A stretch of 64,000 nt of DNA, from the NCBI RefSeq assembly GCF_900637055.1, contig NZ_LR134338.1, positions 5,610,501 through 5,674,500 on the forward strand. Direction: 5' to 3'. Below the pieces are notes generated by a model. That model was not told where the DNA came from and ran no database searches. It worked only from the letters and a program-made list of their open reading frames with translations. Origin of the DNA: Brevibacillus brevis. Lineage in GTDB: Bacteria > Bacillota > Bacilli > Brevibacillales > Brevibacillaceae. A program made the translations under genes and the position numbers. This document shows positions 9,571-17,398 of this stretch, one piece after another; within the stretch, counting starts at the first letter, position 1, and each line of letters begins with the position of its first letter.

Positions 9571-10446
9571 TCACTCCTTCTTTTCTTCGTTCACGTAGCT
9601 TGTAACAATCACGCCGCCCATGTTGTCACCCGAAATCTCATAGTTGCTCGAAATCGGTACTTTGATCGTCATCTCTTCGTCGACAGGGTAGTAGTTAATT
9701 TCATAGATCTTCCCATCGTTTGTCACGGAGATACTTCTTTTGTCTTTTAGGTAATCCAGGTATTCTTCCAGCGAAAAGTTATTTTGCTTCATGATCGCGC
9801 TATGCGGCAAGCCGACATATCGGAAGTGCCAAGGCTCGAATACCGTTCCTGTAATGGCTACCTTGTCCTTTGGGTAGCGCAAAATAAAACCGTATTTCCA
9901 CGAATGATCTTCCAGCCACTTGCCTTCAGGGGCGTGCTCCATTTTCATTTGCGTCGATCCAATATCCAGCGCGGAACCTACATTATGTTCGCTGTAACCG
10001 CTCGGCATCGCGTACGCTGGCCCCATTTCTTCATACAGCTTCTCTTGTTCTTCCATGCCTCGATAACCACTGTTCAGGATAAAGTGGCTCACGTTATCTT
10101 GCTGCGCAGCTTCGACCATCTCCAAAAATACTTTGGCTACACGCTCTGACACTTCGATTCTGTGATCGAGCAAACGATAGCCTTGTACCAGCTCTTCATG
10201 CTCAGACAGCCGAATCACATCGTTTTTTACCCCTGCCTCATGAACCGGATAGTCTTTATTGACCAAGAGAAGGTCTCCCTGATAAATTTGATCTTTTGCT
10301 AGTTGTATCGATTGGTACTCCACACCGGTAGCCTCACCCACTGTTTCCATATGTCCCTCAACATCAGGTGGTCGATCTGCTATTTTTTGAAAAACGATAT
10401 ATCCAAACAGCAATAAAATGACAAGCCAAAAAACCCTCTTTTTCAT
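9571..10446 (-). CDS. vanY: VanY-type membrane-anchored D,D-carboxypeptidase
   Basis: A 291-residue M15B peptidase with one N-terminal hydrophobic anchor (about residues 5-22) and the catalytic part outside the membrane. Motifs are SGYRGMEEQ, zinc-binding SEHNVGSALDIG and EPWHFRYVG. VanY enzymes remove the terminal D-Ala from pentapeptide stems, lowering glycopeptide targets. It is the first gene of the van cluster and its stop lies 5 bases before the ligase ATG. Its final 60 residues (YEISGDNMGGVIVTSY) resemble those of VanXY. The promoter must lie in the 144-base divergent gap shared with the WYL regulator. Confidence 0.9.
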   Translation of the reverse strand: MKKRVFWLVILLLFGYIVFQKIADRPPDVEGHMETVGEATGVEYQSIQLAKDQIYQGDLLLVNKDYPVHEAGVKNDVIRLSEHEELVQGYRLLDHRIEVSERVAKVFLEMVEAAQQDNVSHFILNSGYRGMEEQEKLYEEMGPAYAMPSGYSEHNVGSALDIGSTQMKMEHAPEGKWLEDHSWKYGFILRYPKDKVAITGTVFEPWHFRYVGLPHSAIMKQNNFSLEEYLDYLKDKRSISVTNDGKIYEINYYPVDEEMTIKVPISSNYEISGDNMGGVIVTSYVNEEKKE

Positions 10447-10590
10447 TCGCAGCTTCCTCCTTCACTTACACATGTAGGATAGGGAAAACTGTTAAAATAA
10501 AAAGTAGGGTAAATATAAAATAATTTTAAAGATGTCCGCTCATTTTTATAAAGTTGCTTAGCTGGATAGAGAGGAGGTCAGAAGCATAGC

Positions 10591-11538
10591 ATGAACAAAA
10601 CAGACCGTCTGTTGGCAATCGTTCTGGAGCTGCAGCGAAAAGGTACGTTGCGCGCAGAGGATTTGGCCGCGACCTTCGAGACGAGCGTCCGAACGATTTA
10701 TCGTGATATGCAGGCATTGAGCGAAGCAGGCGTCCCCATCGTTGGGGCACCGGGTCAGGGCTATTCGTTAATGGAAGGGTATTTTCTGCCGCCCGTCAGC
10801 TTTTCGGTAGAAGAAGCCGTTGCACTCTTGATCGGAGCAGACTTGGTCGAGCAAGCATTTGACCAAAACTTTGGCAATAGCGCAAGAGCTGTACAGCGCA
10901 AAGTAGAAGCGATCCTGTCTGCGGATGTAGGCGAACAAGCGAGACGTATTCGTTCAACCTTTCGCCTCATAAGCCCCAGAGCAAACAATCTCCGCGAACA
11001 GGAAAAAGCGCATGCGCAACTCCTCCACGATGCGATCATCAACGAGCGAAAGGTGCGGTTCCGCTATCGGAGGGGCACGCCTGGGGAGGGTGACGATCGT
11101 GAAACAGTGCGTGACGTTGCTCCATATGGTCTGGTGCTGGTTCGTGGCTCCTGGATACTACTCGCTCATTGCGATCTGCGACAGGATATTCGTCGATTCC
11201 GCCTGTCGCGCATGAGCGGACTGATCGTATTGGAAGACCGCTTTATCCTCCCTGACCATTTCAATTTTGATGATTACAAGCCTCTCGACGATCGGTCTCT
11301 GGAAGTGCAGATCGTCATCAGTGCAGCTATCGCTGATCGGGTAAAAGAATCAGGCAATTTTTTTATCGAAGAGATTACGGAGCATCCGGACGGCTTTCTC
11401 GTCAGATTGCGCGTCAGACAAATTGAAGAAATATTGTCTTGGGTACTTGGGCTGGGGGCAGATGCGGTTGTTCTTTCGCCTGAATCCTTGCGTAGCCGAA
11501 TACGCGAAGAAGCAAAAAAATTATTCGAACGCTACTGA
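10591..11538 (+). CDS. YafY-type HTH/WYL transcriptional regulator
   Basis: A 315-residue regulator. The N-terminal 60 residues are a DeoR-like helix-turn-helix (GTLRAEDLAATFETSVRTIY followed by RDMQALSEAGVPI). A WYL domain (about 140-220, around RFRYRRGTPG and GLVLVRGSWILLAH) and a WCX C-terminal extension follow. WYL regulators bind small ligands or nucleic acid and usually act on nearby genes. It is divergent from vanY across 144 bases, so control of the van cluster is possible but unproven. AGAGGAGG precedes the ATG. The stop codon lies within its own terminator stem. Confidence 0.88.
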   Translation: MNKTDRLLAIVLELQRKGTLRAEDLAATFETSVRTIYRDMQALSEAGVPIVGAPGQGYSLMEGYFLPPVSFSVEEAVALLIGADLVEQAFDQNFGNSARAVQRKVEAILSADVGEQARRIRSTFRLISPRANNLREQEKAHAQLLHDAIINERKVRFRYRRGTPGEGDDRETVRDVAPYGLVLVRGSWILLAHCDLRQDIRRFRLSRMSGLIVLEDRFILPDHFNFDDYKPLDDRSLEVQIVISAAIADRVKESGNFFIEEITEHPDGFLVRLRVRQIEEILSWVLGLGADAVVLSPESLRSRIREEAKKLFERY

Positions 11539-11562
11539 CATACTGCTGTCAGTAGCGTTTTC
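11531..11562 (+). terminator. Terminator overlapping the regulator stop codon
   Basis: GCTACTGAC (11531-11539) pairs perfectly with GTCAGTAGC (11548-11556), followed by GTTTTC. The TGA stop at 11536-11538 lies in the left arm. Confidence 0.75.
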
Positions 11563-11603
11563 ATATGATAAAAGCAAGAAAACCAAGAGGAGCTGATTCG
11601 CCC

Positions 11604-12125
11604 ATGAATACAAAAGAAATCGTAAACAAATTTGAAGACGTGACAAACCACTACCTGCAAGAATTAGAAGGCTTCACTATGGAACAACTCTTGCAAAAAC
11701 CAAGTGAAGAGGAATGGTCGATCGGTCAAATGTACCTTCACTTGATCCAATCTGCCCGGTATTTTCAAATAGGAAGTATCGAGAAGTGTAGACAAGGAGG
11801 CCCTGCTGTCACAGAAGCAGGTACCGAAAAATCCGAGATCGGGCAGGCGATATTTGCTCAAGGCTCCTTGCCTCCCGTTCGCGTGAAAGTCCCTGCCTCC
11901 CCGGAGTACACACCTGCACAACCGGAGAACAAGGAGCAATTGCGTGATGGACTCATCAGCGTGCTCGCACAAATGAAAGAGCTGGAACCGACTTTGGACG
12001 AAATTCCTGCGCATCACACGGTAGCTCACCCAGCCTTCGGTCCGCTGACGGCCAAGGAATGGTTCGCCGTCGTAGAAATGCACTATCGCCATCACCTGCT
12101 CCAGCTTAACCGACTGAAGGGTTAG
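11604..12125 (+). CDS. DinB-like four-helix protein
   Basis: A 173-residue protein of the DinB/YfiT-like superfamily of four-helix metal-binding proteins, many of which are thiol-dependent transferases. The pattern is EEWSIGQMYLHLIQSARYF near residues 34-52 and a C-terminal histidine-rich segment HYRHHLLQLNRLK, which together can form a three-histidine site. The ATG at 11604 has AGAGGAG upstream; an earlier in-frame ATG at 11565 lies next to the terminator and is unlikely. It converges on the DUF169 gene with a 4-base overlap of stop codons. The substrate is unknown. Confidence 0.75.
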   Translation: MNTKEIVNKFEDVTNHYLQELEGFTMEQLLQKPSEEEWSIGQMYLHLIQSARYFQIGSIEKCRQGGPAVTEAGTEKSEIGQAIFAQGSLPPVRVKVPASPEYTPAQPENKEQLRDGLISVLAQMKELEPTLDEIPAHHTVAHPAFGPLTAKEWFAVVEMHYRHHLLQLNRLKG

Positions 12126-12898
12126 TTTTTTTCTCCAAACATCCCCGCAAGCTTTTGATAGGTCGGCGGAAACTCTGCCTGATAGCGCAAGAAGGACGGG
12201 ATCGGGTAGCGGATTCCGCCTTTTTGCGTTCCCGCTAATCCCTCGACCAGCTCAGCGGCATCGCGAAAATGAAAGCTGAAGGCCATCTCATGATCCTGTG
12301 TCTGGGCAAACAATCTGTCGCCATAACACGGGACGATCACTTGCGGCTGTCCCGTCTGGATCGGCTTGATTGCAATGTCCGCACAGTCGGCCCGACTGGA
12401 AAAGGTGGAAGGAATCGATCCACCGCGCTTGTACAGCATCCCCGCCACCAATCTCATGACCTGTGCCGCATTGCCGTAAATCACGACAACATCTGGCTCG
12501 ATCTCTGCTCGCTCCAGCGGAAACGATACGTAGTAGCCGCTTTCTTCTGCTGAAAATTTCGGGACATCCAGCTCGCTTTTCGCCCCATTTTCCAATGAAT
12601 CTGTATACATCCCACAGGCAAGATGACCCTCTGTATAAAACGCAGGCTGCTCTTCATAGCCAAAAGCCACCTGCGCGATTGGACAGGACAGATCGGCTCC
12701 ATTCATCGCGATACTCCAGCCATAACGCCGTGAAAAACCGACAGCTTGGCAAATGGTAATCGGATAACCGAGATCACGGACAGGTCGCTTTGCCTTTGAC
12801 GGCAGAGCGGCTTCTTCTTTTTGGATGCTAATTCCTACGGGAAAAGTCTCTGTCCTCACATACATTTGAAGCGCTTGGTTCAGCTCGATGGCGTTCAT
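12122..12898 (-). CDS. DUF169 family protein
   Basis: A 258-residue cytosolic protein of the DUF169 family, which has no settled function. It contains several spaced cysteines (ICQAVGFSRRYG, LSCPIAQVAFG, LACGMY, ADCADIA, VPCYGDR), as other family members do. The SCPI and ADCADI blocks are the most recognisable. The ATG at 12898 follows GAGGGGG; an upstream ATG at 12928 lacks a site. A metal or redox role is possible from the cysteines, but that is inference. The 207 bases upstream separate it from a lipoprotein gene and probably hold both promoters. Confidence 0.75.
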   Translation of the reverse strand: MNAIELNQALQMYVRTETFPVGISIQKEEAALPSKAKRPVRDLGYPITICQAVGFSRRYGWSIAMNGADLSCPIAQVAFGYEEQPAFYTEGHLACGMYTDSLENGAKSELDVPKFSAEESGYYVSFPLERAEIEPDVVVIYGNAAQVMRLVAGMLYKRGGSIPSTFSSRADCADIAIKPIQTGQPQVIVPCYGDRLFAQTQDHEMAFSFHFRDAAELVEGLAGTQKGGIRYPIPSFLRYQAEFPPTYQKLAGMFGEKN

Positions 12899-13105
12899 TC
12901 CATTTGCCCCCTCGTTTTTCATATACACTGCTCATACTCCGAATTTTTCGTCTTTTTTGCCCAAAGTCCTGTCACTCCCTACATTTTTCTCAAAGCTTAC
13001 AACATCGTAAGGTAATGGAAAGGTTATTCGATAGGGAGTCGAAACAATCCCTGTTAGGATAAGAAAAGATTACACGTATTACTTGGGATGGCTGGAGGGT
13101 TCACA

Positions 13106-13666
13106 ATGAAAAAGTTCGCATGGCTGGGCACGGCGCTTCTCGTCCTTTTGTTAATGGGATGCTCCTCCAGTTCACCAGATGCAGTGCTAGGGCTCGGAAA
13201 AGAAGAAGCGGCGCAAATCGCTGCAGCCGCTGTTAGACAATATTATCAGGTGGATGTTGATACAACTGATCGGGAAATCACGCTGGAGGACCCAACCAAT
13301 TCGGTATACAGAGGAGTACCTGTTCACGCCATACTGAAACGCGAACCTGTGAGTGGCGATGTCCATGGCTTTCACGCCATCATCGAACCGAAGTCAAAGC
13401 AAATCCTTTCCCTGTCGATTGACGTTATTGGAATAAACGGAGAAATGGCAACAAAAACGATGACAGAAGCTGCTTTGGAAAAGACGGCATCTGATTTCAT
13501 CCGCTCGAAAAACCTGCTTGCGACGAACGACTTCCAATTGGTGAAAGCTTCTGACGCTCATTCCAATGACGCCAAGCGTTACTTTTATTACACAGATGGC
13601 CTAAATGACGTGGCAATCGGAGTGGACCCAGGCCTGCAACAGGTCGTTACGTTTACGTATGATTGA
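13106..13666 (+). CDS. Small lipoprotein of unknown function
   Basis: A 186-residue secreted lipoprotein. The signal peptide MKKFAWLGTALLVLLLMGCS ends in a lipobox (LLMGC). The mature part has two similar halves, each ending in a short motif with IEPKSKQILSLS or VDPGLQQVVTFT, resembling PepSY-like or YycI-like alpha/beta folds that I cannot name with confidence. The ATG at 13106 has GGAGGG upstream. It faces the Tad locus with a hairpin between them. No function is proposed. Confidence 0.8.
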   Translation: MKKFAWLGTALLVLLLMGCSSSSPDAVLGLGKEEAAQIAAAAVRQYYQVDVDTTDREITLEDPTNSVYRGVPVHAILKREPVSGDVHGFHAIIEPKSKQILSLSIDVIGINGEMATKTMTEAALEKTASDFIRSKNLLATNDFQLVKASDAHSNDAKRYFYYTDGLNDVAIGVDPGLQQVVTFTYD

Positions 13667-13693
13667 CGCACCCTATCCCTTACCATTTTCAGT

Positions 13694-13737
13694 GGGTTCT
13701 CCGTTGCGAAAGCACTCGCTTTTGCAACGGAGAACCC
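13694..13737. terminator. Long perfect hairpin between convergent genes
   Basis: GGGTTCTCCGTTGC (13694-13707) pairs with GCAACGGAGAACCC (13724-13737), and the stem continues inward (GAAAGC with GCTTTT) to a 4-base loop. It lies between the lipoprotein gene and the last Tad-locus gene. There is no clear T-run on either side, so it may act as a transcript-end stabiliser as much as a terminator. Confidence 0.6.
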
Positions 13738-13744
13738 ATTGCTG

Positions 13745-15058
13745 TTAGTTTCCGCTGTATTTATCCTCAATTTCTTCTCTCATTTCCTGATAGGTCTCGG
13801 TTGTGAGACTCACCAAATAATTGGTAAGCTCCTCCTTGGACTGTGTAGCCAACGCTTCTCTTTCTTGCCTTTTCCCAGTAAGGTACTCCCTCGCTTCATT
13901 GCCAATCTTGCCGCTCACAGACAAATGCTCGATCGCCATTCCGATGTTCAGGCTCTCCCGCCAGTTTTTCTCGTACCAGTCCCGGTCGTAAGCATCCACC
14001 CATTTTTTGCGGTCGATCAGCACAGCGTCAGCTTCTGTCAAAGCATCCCGTTTCCACTGCTCCCACTTCTGGGCAATTTCTTTCGCACGTTCCAGCTCTT
14101 GCTTGAACTGCTCGCGGTTCGTCACATTTGCATACAGCCCTTCTGACGCGTGGGCAATCTCCTTTAATTGCTTCTGCCCTTCTGCATTTACGTCAAAGCC
14201 GATGACGTTCAACAATGGCATAATTTTGGACTGGGACAATTCCTTGGCTACTGCCACTGGATTGCCATCGCACGTCTCGATACCGTCACTGACTAGATAG
14301 ATGACATTCGTATTTTTATCCGCTTCGAATCCCGCCAAATCCTCCTGAGCGAGACGCAAGGAGTGGGCAATGGATGTCCAGCCCGTCGGCTCAAACATGT
14401 CAAGTGCTTGCTCAAGACCTTTCGCATCGTAGGCTTGCAATGGATAGACCATCTCACTGCTTCCACAGGAGAGCTGTTTATGCTCATCTGCATTGCTGCC
14501 CTTATGTCCATATACGCGCAGCGAGATTCTCGCCTCTTCAGGCAGTGCTTCCGCGAATTCCTTGATCGCTTCCTTGGCAAGCTGCATTTTCGTTTTGTCC
14601 CCAATTTTCCCGGCCATGCTTCCGCTTGCATCCAGGATGATTTCTACGTTGAAATTTTCCCGAAACTGAAAGCGGGCGTCCTCGATGTCCGGACTGCCAT
14701 ACGAAGCCATTCTCCAACGGTCGACAACCATTTGGGGACTGAGGTAATCCTCTGCAAACAGGGTGAGCAGTTGATTCCAGTACAAATCCAAGTAAGCATC
14801 ATTCATCCCGTCGACTAGAGTAGGCATTTTATCCAAAACCTGTATGATCTCAGCTCGATGCGGATAAGCTGCGTGGAAAAATTGTGTGCCAGCGAGTGGT
14901 CCGGGCTGGGAAGCAATCAATTCCTGTGTTGTCTGCGGCCATTGATTTTGCCCGATCCCCGTACCTGCTCCTATTGCGCCCAGTGAACAGCCGGTCAGCA
15001 GCAGCGTGATCAGAATGCTGTTGATTAAGAGCGACATCCGCATTTTGTTGTTACGCAT
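13745..15058 (-). CDS. Von Willebrand A domain lipoprotein (last gene of Tad locus)
   Basis: A 437-residue surface lipoprotein. The signal ends in the lipobox LLLTGC. A region of about 120 residues precedes a von Willebrand A domain with the metal-site motif DASGSMAG, a later threonine (PTGWTSIAHSL) and VSDGIETCDG. A charged C-terminal helical part follows. It is clearly paralogous to the 19436-20869 gene (shared FNVEIILDASGSM, LRVYGHKGS, LSCGSS, IYLVSDGIETC). An intact metal site suggests protein or matrix binding outside the cell. The ATG at 15058 follows AGGAGG; the frame is open further upstream but without signal sequence. Confidence 0.88.
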   Translation of the reverse strand: MRNNKMRMSLLINSILITLLLTGCSLGAIGAGTGIGQNQWPQTTQELIASQPGPLAGTQFFHAAYPHRAEIIQVLDKMPTLVDGMNDAYLDLYWNQLLTLFAEDYLSPQMVVDRWRMASYGSPDIEDARFQFRENFNVEIILDASGSMAGKIGDKTKMQLAKEAIKEFAEALPEEARISLRVYGHKGSNADEHKQLSCGSSEMVYPLQAYDAKGLEQALDMFEPTGWTSIAHSLRLAQEDLAGFEADKNTNVIYLVSDGIETCDGNPVAVAKELSQSKIMPLLNVIGFDVNAEGQKQLKEIAHASEGLYANVTNREQFKQELERAKEIAQKWEQWKRDALTEADAVLIDRKKWVDAYDRDWYEKNWRESLNIGMAIEHLSVSGKIGNEAREYLTGKRQEREALATQSKEELTNYLVSLTTETYQEMREEIEDKYSGN

Positions 15059-15093
15059 TCGGTCATATCCTCCTTGCCTAGTTGCCCTGTTGA

Positions 15094-15294
15094 TCAGATC
15101 GCCGCGTTTTTCTTTCGGATGAACGCCAGATGGTTTCTTTTGATAAAAGGCATACCGATGGCGAGGATAAGCAGCTGCAACGGGAACTCTTCTCGATAAA
15201 ATGAGCCGATGATCGTAGCCGGTACAATCAGGGCGTAAAAGTAAATCATCATGTAGCGCCAAAAGCGCTGCCAGTTTCGTTCCTGTCTGGACAT
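15094..15294 (-). CDS. Small two-helix membrane protein, paralogue of its neighbour
   Basis: A 66-residue protein with two hydrophobic stretches (MMIYFYALIVPATIIGS, then LQLLILAIGMPFI) and basic ends. It resembles the 66-residue product of 15327-15527: both start with a basic RxWQRFW/QRFWN segment and share the P-x-I in the second helix and a final basic helix. GGAAGG stands before its ATG. A family is not recognised. Its position in the Tad run suggests a pilus or envelope accessory role, which is inference. Confidence 0.65.
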   Translation of the reverse strand: MSRQERNWQRFWRYMMIYFYALIVPATIIGSFYREEFPLQLLILAIGMPFIKRNHLAFIRKKNAAI

Positions 15295-15326
15295 GGCTTA
15301 CACCTTCCTTCTCGTACACTTGATCA

Positions 15327-15527
15327 TCACCGACTCATTTCTTTTCGGCGCAAATGGTCCATGCCAGCCTGTTCAATATAAGGAAGGGCAAACATAAAAA
15401 AGAGCAGTGCATACGGGAGCTTTTCCCCCAACGCCATGAACAGACAGGCCAGCGGCAGGAAAACGCCATAGATGATCACCGTCATTACATTCCAGAACCG
15501 CTGCATTTTTTGTAGCTTTCTTGTCAT
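15327..15527 (-). CDS. Small two-helix membrane protein, paralogue of its neighbour
   Basis: A 66-residue protein with two membrane segments (VMTVIIYGVFLPLACLFMAL and YALLFFMFALPYI) and a basic end (HLRRKE). The ATG at 15527 follows GGAGG. The gene overlaps nothing in its own frame and lies 32 bases before its paralogue, so the pair looks like a tandem duplication. Both sit between the TadG-like gene and a vWA lipoprotein gene. The function is unknown. Confidence 0.65.
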   Translation of the reverse strand: MTRKLQKMQRFWNVMTVIIYGVFLPLACLFMALGEKLPYALLFFMFALPYIEQAGMDHLRRKEMSR

Positions 15528-15553
15528 GCCATTTCCTCCAATGCTCGCCGTTC

Positions 15554-16222
15554 CTACATAGGGATATGCGGATTCGCCCATCCGCTTACTTCATCAATAA
15601 AACCGATCCGTCTGCTTTCTCCTGTCTGGTAGATTTGCTCGGAATAGGCAGGAATGAAGTCAAAGCCCATCGATTCCGATTCGTACTTTACAGAAGTTGT
15701 TACTTCAATCCGATTGTCACTATTGAACAATTTGACGGACGAACCGCTTAGCGTTGCATGGTTATCCGATAGCACTTTGGCAACCACTCCAGGAATTTTT
15801 GCTGTTGCCGTTTGCAAGCCAGCGTAGACATAAGTCTGCAACTCAACATCGCCTGGCAATGCGCTGCTCAATACCGAGTCAATCGCACCGTATTCAATCT
15901 CGCTATGGGACCAATCGGGGTGCACTGCTCTCAGCTGGCTCCTAGCAATTCCTAGTCTAAGACCGAGGTAATTTTGGTCATAATACCGTTTGGGTGACAA
16001 ATCATACTTGAGAATAGCCGTATCCATCTCAACATAAATATCCTTCACAGCCGCAATACTCGCCTGCTGCGCACTGTTCGACGCCTGCTCCTTGTCTACA
16101 AAAATGGTCGAAAAGTTGAAAAGCGCAACAAACACCAGCATGAACATAAACCAGTAAATCGTCAGAGTGAAGATCGTCATATTTCCACGTTCATTTTGCA
16201 AGTGACGCAGTATACGTACCAT
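15554..16222 (-). CDS. TadG/TadE-like protein lacking the pseudopilin glutamate
   Basis: A 222-residue protein with an N-terminal ERG-then-hydrophobic segment (about residues 13-40) like TadE/TadG pseudopilins. At the expected cleavage site (after Gly13) the fifth residue is Phe (NMTIF) instead of the conserved Glu, so processing by the prepilin peptidase is doubtful. The rest is an extracellular mixed domain without a metal motif. Its ATG overlaps the TadE stop (TAATG), showing coupling. It probably works with TadE in pilus assembly. Confidence 0.75.
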   Translation of the reverse strand: MVRILRHLQNERGNMTIFTLTIYWFMFMLVFVALFNFSTIFVDKEQASNSAQQASIAAVKDIYVEMDTAILKYDLSPKRYYDQNYLGLRLGIARSQLRAVHPDWSHSEIEYGAIDSVLSSALPGDVELQTYVYAGLQTATAKIPGVVAKVLSDNHATLSGSSVKLFNSDNRIEVTTSVKYESESMGFDFIPAYSEQIYQTGESRRIGFIDEVSGWANPHIPM

Positions 16223-16623
16223 TAGTTCATCACCCTGCTCGTCATTTCCCGATCAAAGGAGATATATCGGTCTTCCTCTTTGATATAGAGCCAGTCAGGA
16301 AGAAACCCCAGCTCCATCTGAACGCCGACTTTGGCGGTAAAATATCCGTCGACTCCCCCTGAGATATCCGCCCCTTTAAAGGAAATGTAGCCTCCTGCCG
16401 CATTCACCACGTTTTTGGCAGCTTGCGTGGCTTCTCCCGAATTCCCCGTTATGGCATACACCTTCGCCGCCTCATTGGCTGCCGACTGCGAGATGATTAC
16501 GCCGTAGACACCCACAAGAAACTGCCAGCAAATCAGCATGATCAGAAAGACGAACGGCAGTATGGCGATAAACTCCACGGTGACGGAGCCCTTTTCATTT
16601 GTAACAATCCTCTTCAGGCGCAT
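16222..16623 (-). CDS. tadE: TadE-like pseudopilin
   Basis: A 133-residue TadE-family minor pilin. The N terminus NEKGSVTVEFIAILPFVF has the class IVb cleavage pattern, Gly12 followed by Ser, with Glu at +5 (Glu17), then a hydrophobic helix. It should be cut by the prepilin peptidase of this locus and take part in Flp pilus assembly. The ATG at 16623 follows AGGAGATG; the longer open frame starting at 16671 has no signal sense. It is coupled to the next gene by a one-base overlap. Confidence 0.85.
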   Translation of the reverse strand: MRLKRIVTNEKGSVTVEFIAILPFVFLIMLICWQFLVGVYGVIISQSAANEAAKVYAITGNSGEATQAAKNVVNAAGGYISFKGADISGGVDGYFTAKVGVQMELGFLPDWLYIKEEDRYISFDREMTSRVMN

Positions 16624-16657
16624 TCTTCGCTCATCTCCTTTCGCGCTTATTTGCAAG

Positions 16658-17380
16658 CTACCTCTCATCAAGCAGCAATCCTCCCGACACAGCAGCTTCT
16701 GCTCCTGCCGCTTCTTCTTTCCACTTATTCACGTACATCATGAACATGACCGCGAAAAACGGAAGAACAATCACGTTGAGCAAAAGCTCGATAAACATAA
16801 CCGCTCCGAAGGTCGAGGTGATGGACGTGACGAGGAACAGACCCGCCAAACTGATTAGCCATTCCACCAAGCTCACTAGCAACAGCAAGCCAAAGATTTG
16901 CAAGAAATGCTTTTTCCCCATTTCCAGGGCACCTCGCCAGCAACGCCAAGCTGATTGTTTTTTCAGCACCACGAAAAACGGCGTCAAATAAAACAAAACC
17001 AGAATGATCAAACCGGGTATCATGAATAGCATCATTCCTGCGGATACAAGAAAGCTAAACACGATCCCGAAAACGAACACGGAAAAGCTGTGTTCGAAAA
17101 AAGCCCGAAATGCCTTTCGAACCGGGCGCTCATCGCCGTCCAAATCGCTTTGCACATATTGGGCAAAAGGGATCTGGAGGATCAGCAAAAACAGAAGAAG
17201 TAAAAATAGGTTGAAAAAGCTTGCTACAAATTTTGCACCCGTGATGGCGGCGAGCAGGTTAAGGAAGTTAAGCGTAAAGTTGTGTATCAGAAAAAACGGC
17301 ACAACGAGCACTGCAGACAAGAGCAGCAGGGACTCGATGTTTCGCGCGTAAAACCGAATGCTTTCTTTGATTGGATGCAT
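16658..17380 (-). CDS. Six-helix integral membrane protein, unknown
   Basis: A 240-residue protein with about six membrane segments (for example SLLLLSAVLVVPFFLI, LFLLLLFLLILQIPF, MMLFMIPGLIILVLFYL). It is like the DUF975/YciC-type membrane proteins, with a glycine-proline motif in helix four, but I do not claim a family. It lies between TadE and the 284-residue soluble protein in the Tad transcript, with 18 bases to the upstream gene. A role in pilus export is inferred only from position. Confidence 0.7.
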   Translation of the reverse strand: MHPIKESIRFYARNIESLLLLSAVLVVPFFLIHNFTLNFLNLLAAITGAKFVASFFNLFLLLLFLLILQIPFAQYVQSDLDGDERPVRKAFRAFFEHSFSVFVFGIVFSFLVSAGMMLFMIPGLIILVLFYLTPFFVVLKKQSAWRCWRGALEMGKKHFLQIFGLLLLVSLVEWLISLAGLFLVTSITSTFGAVMFIELLLNVIVLPFFAVMFMMYVNKWKEEAAGAEAAVSGGLLLDER

Positions 17381-17398
17381 ATGCTCTCACCTTTCCTG

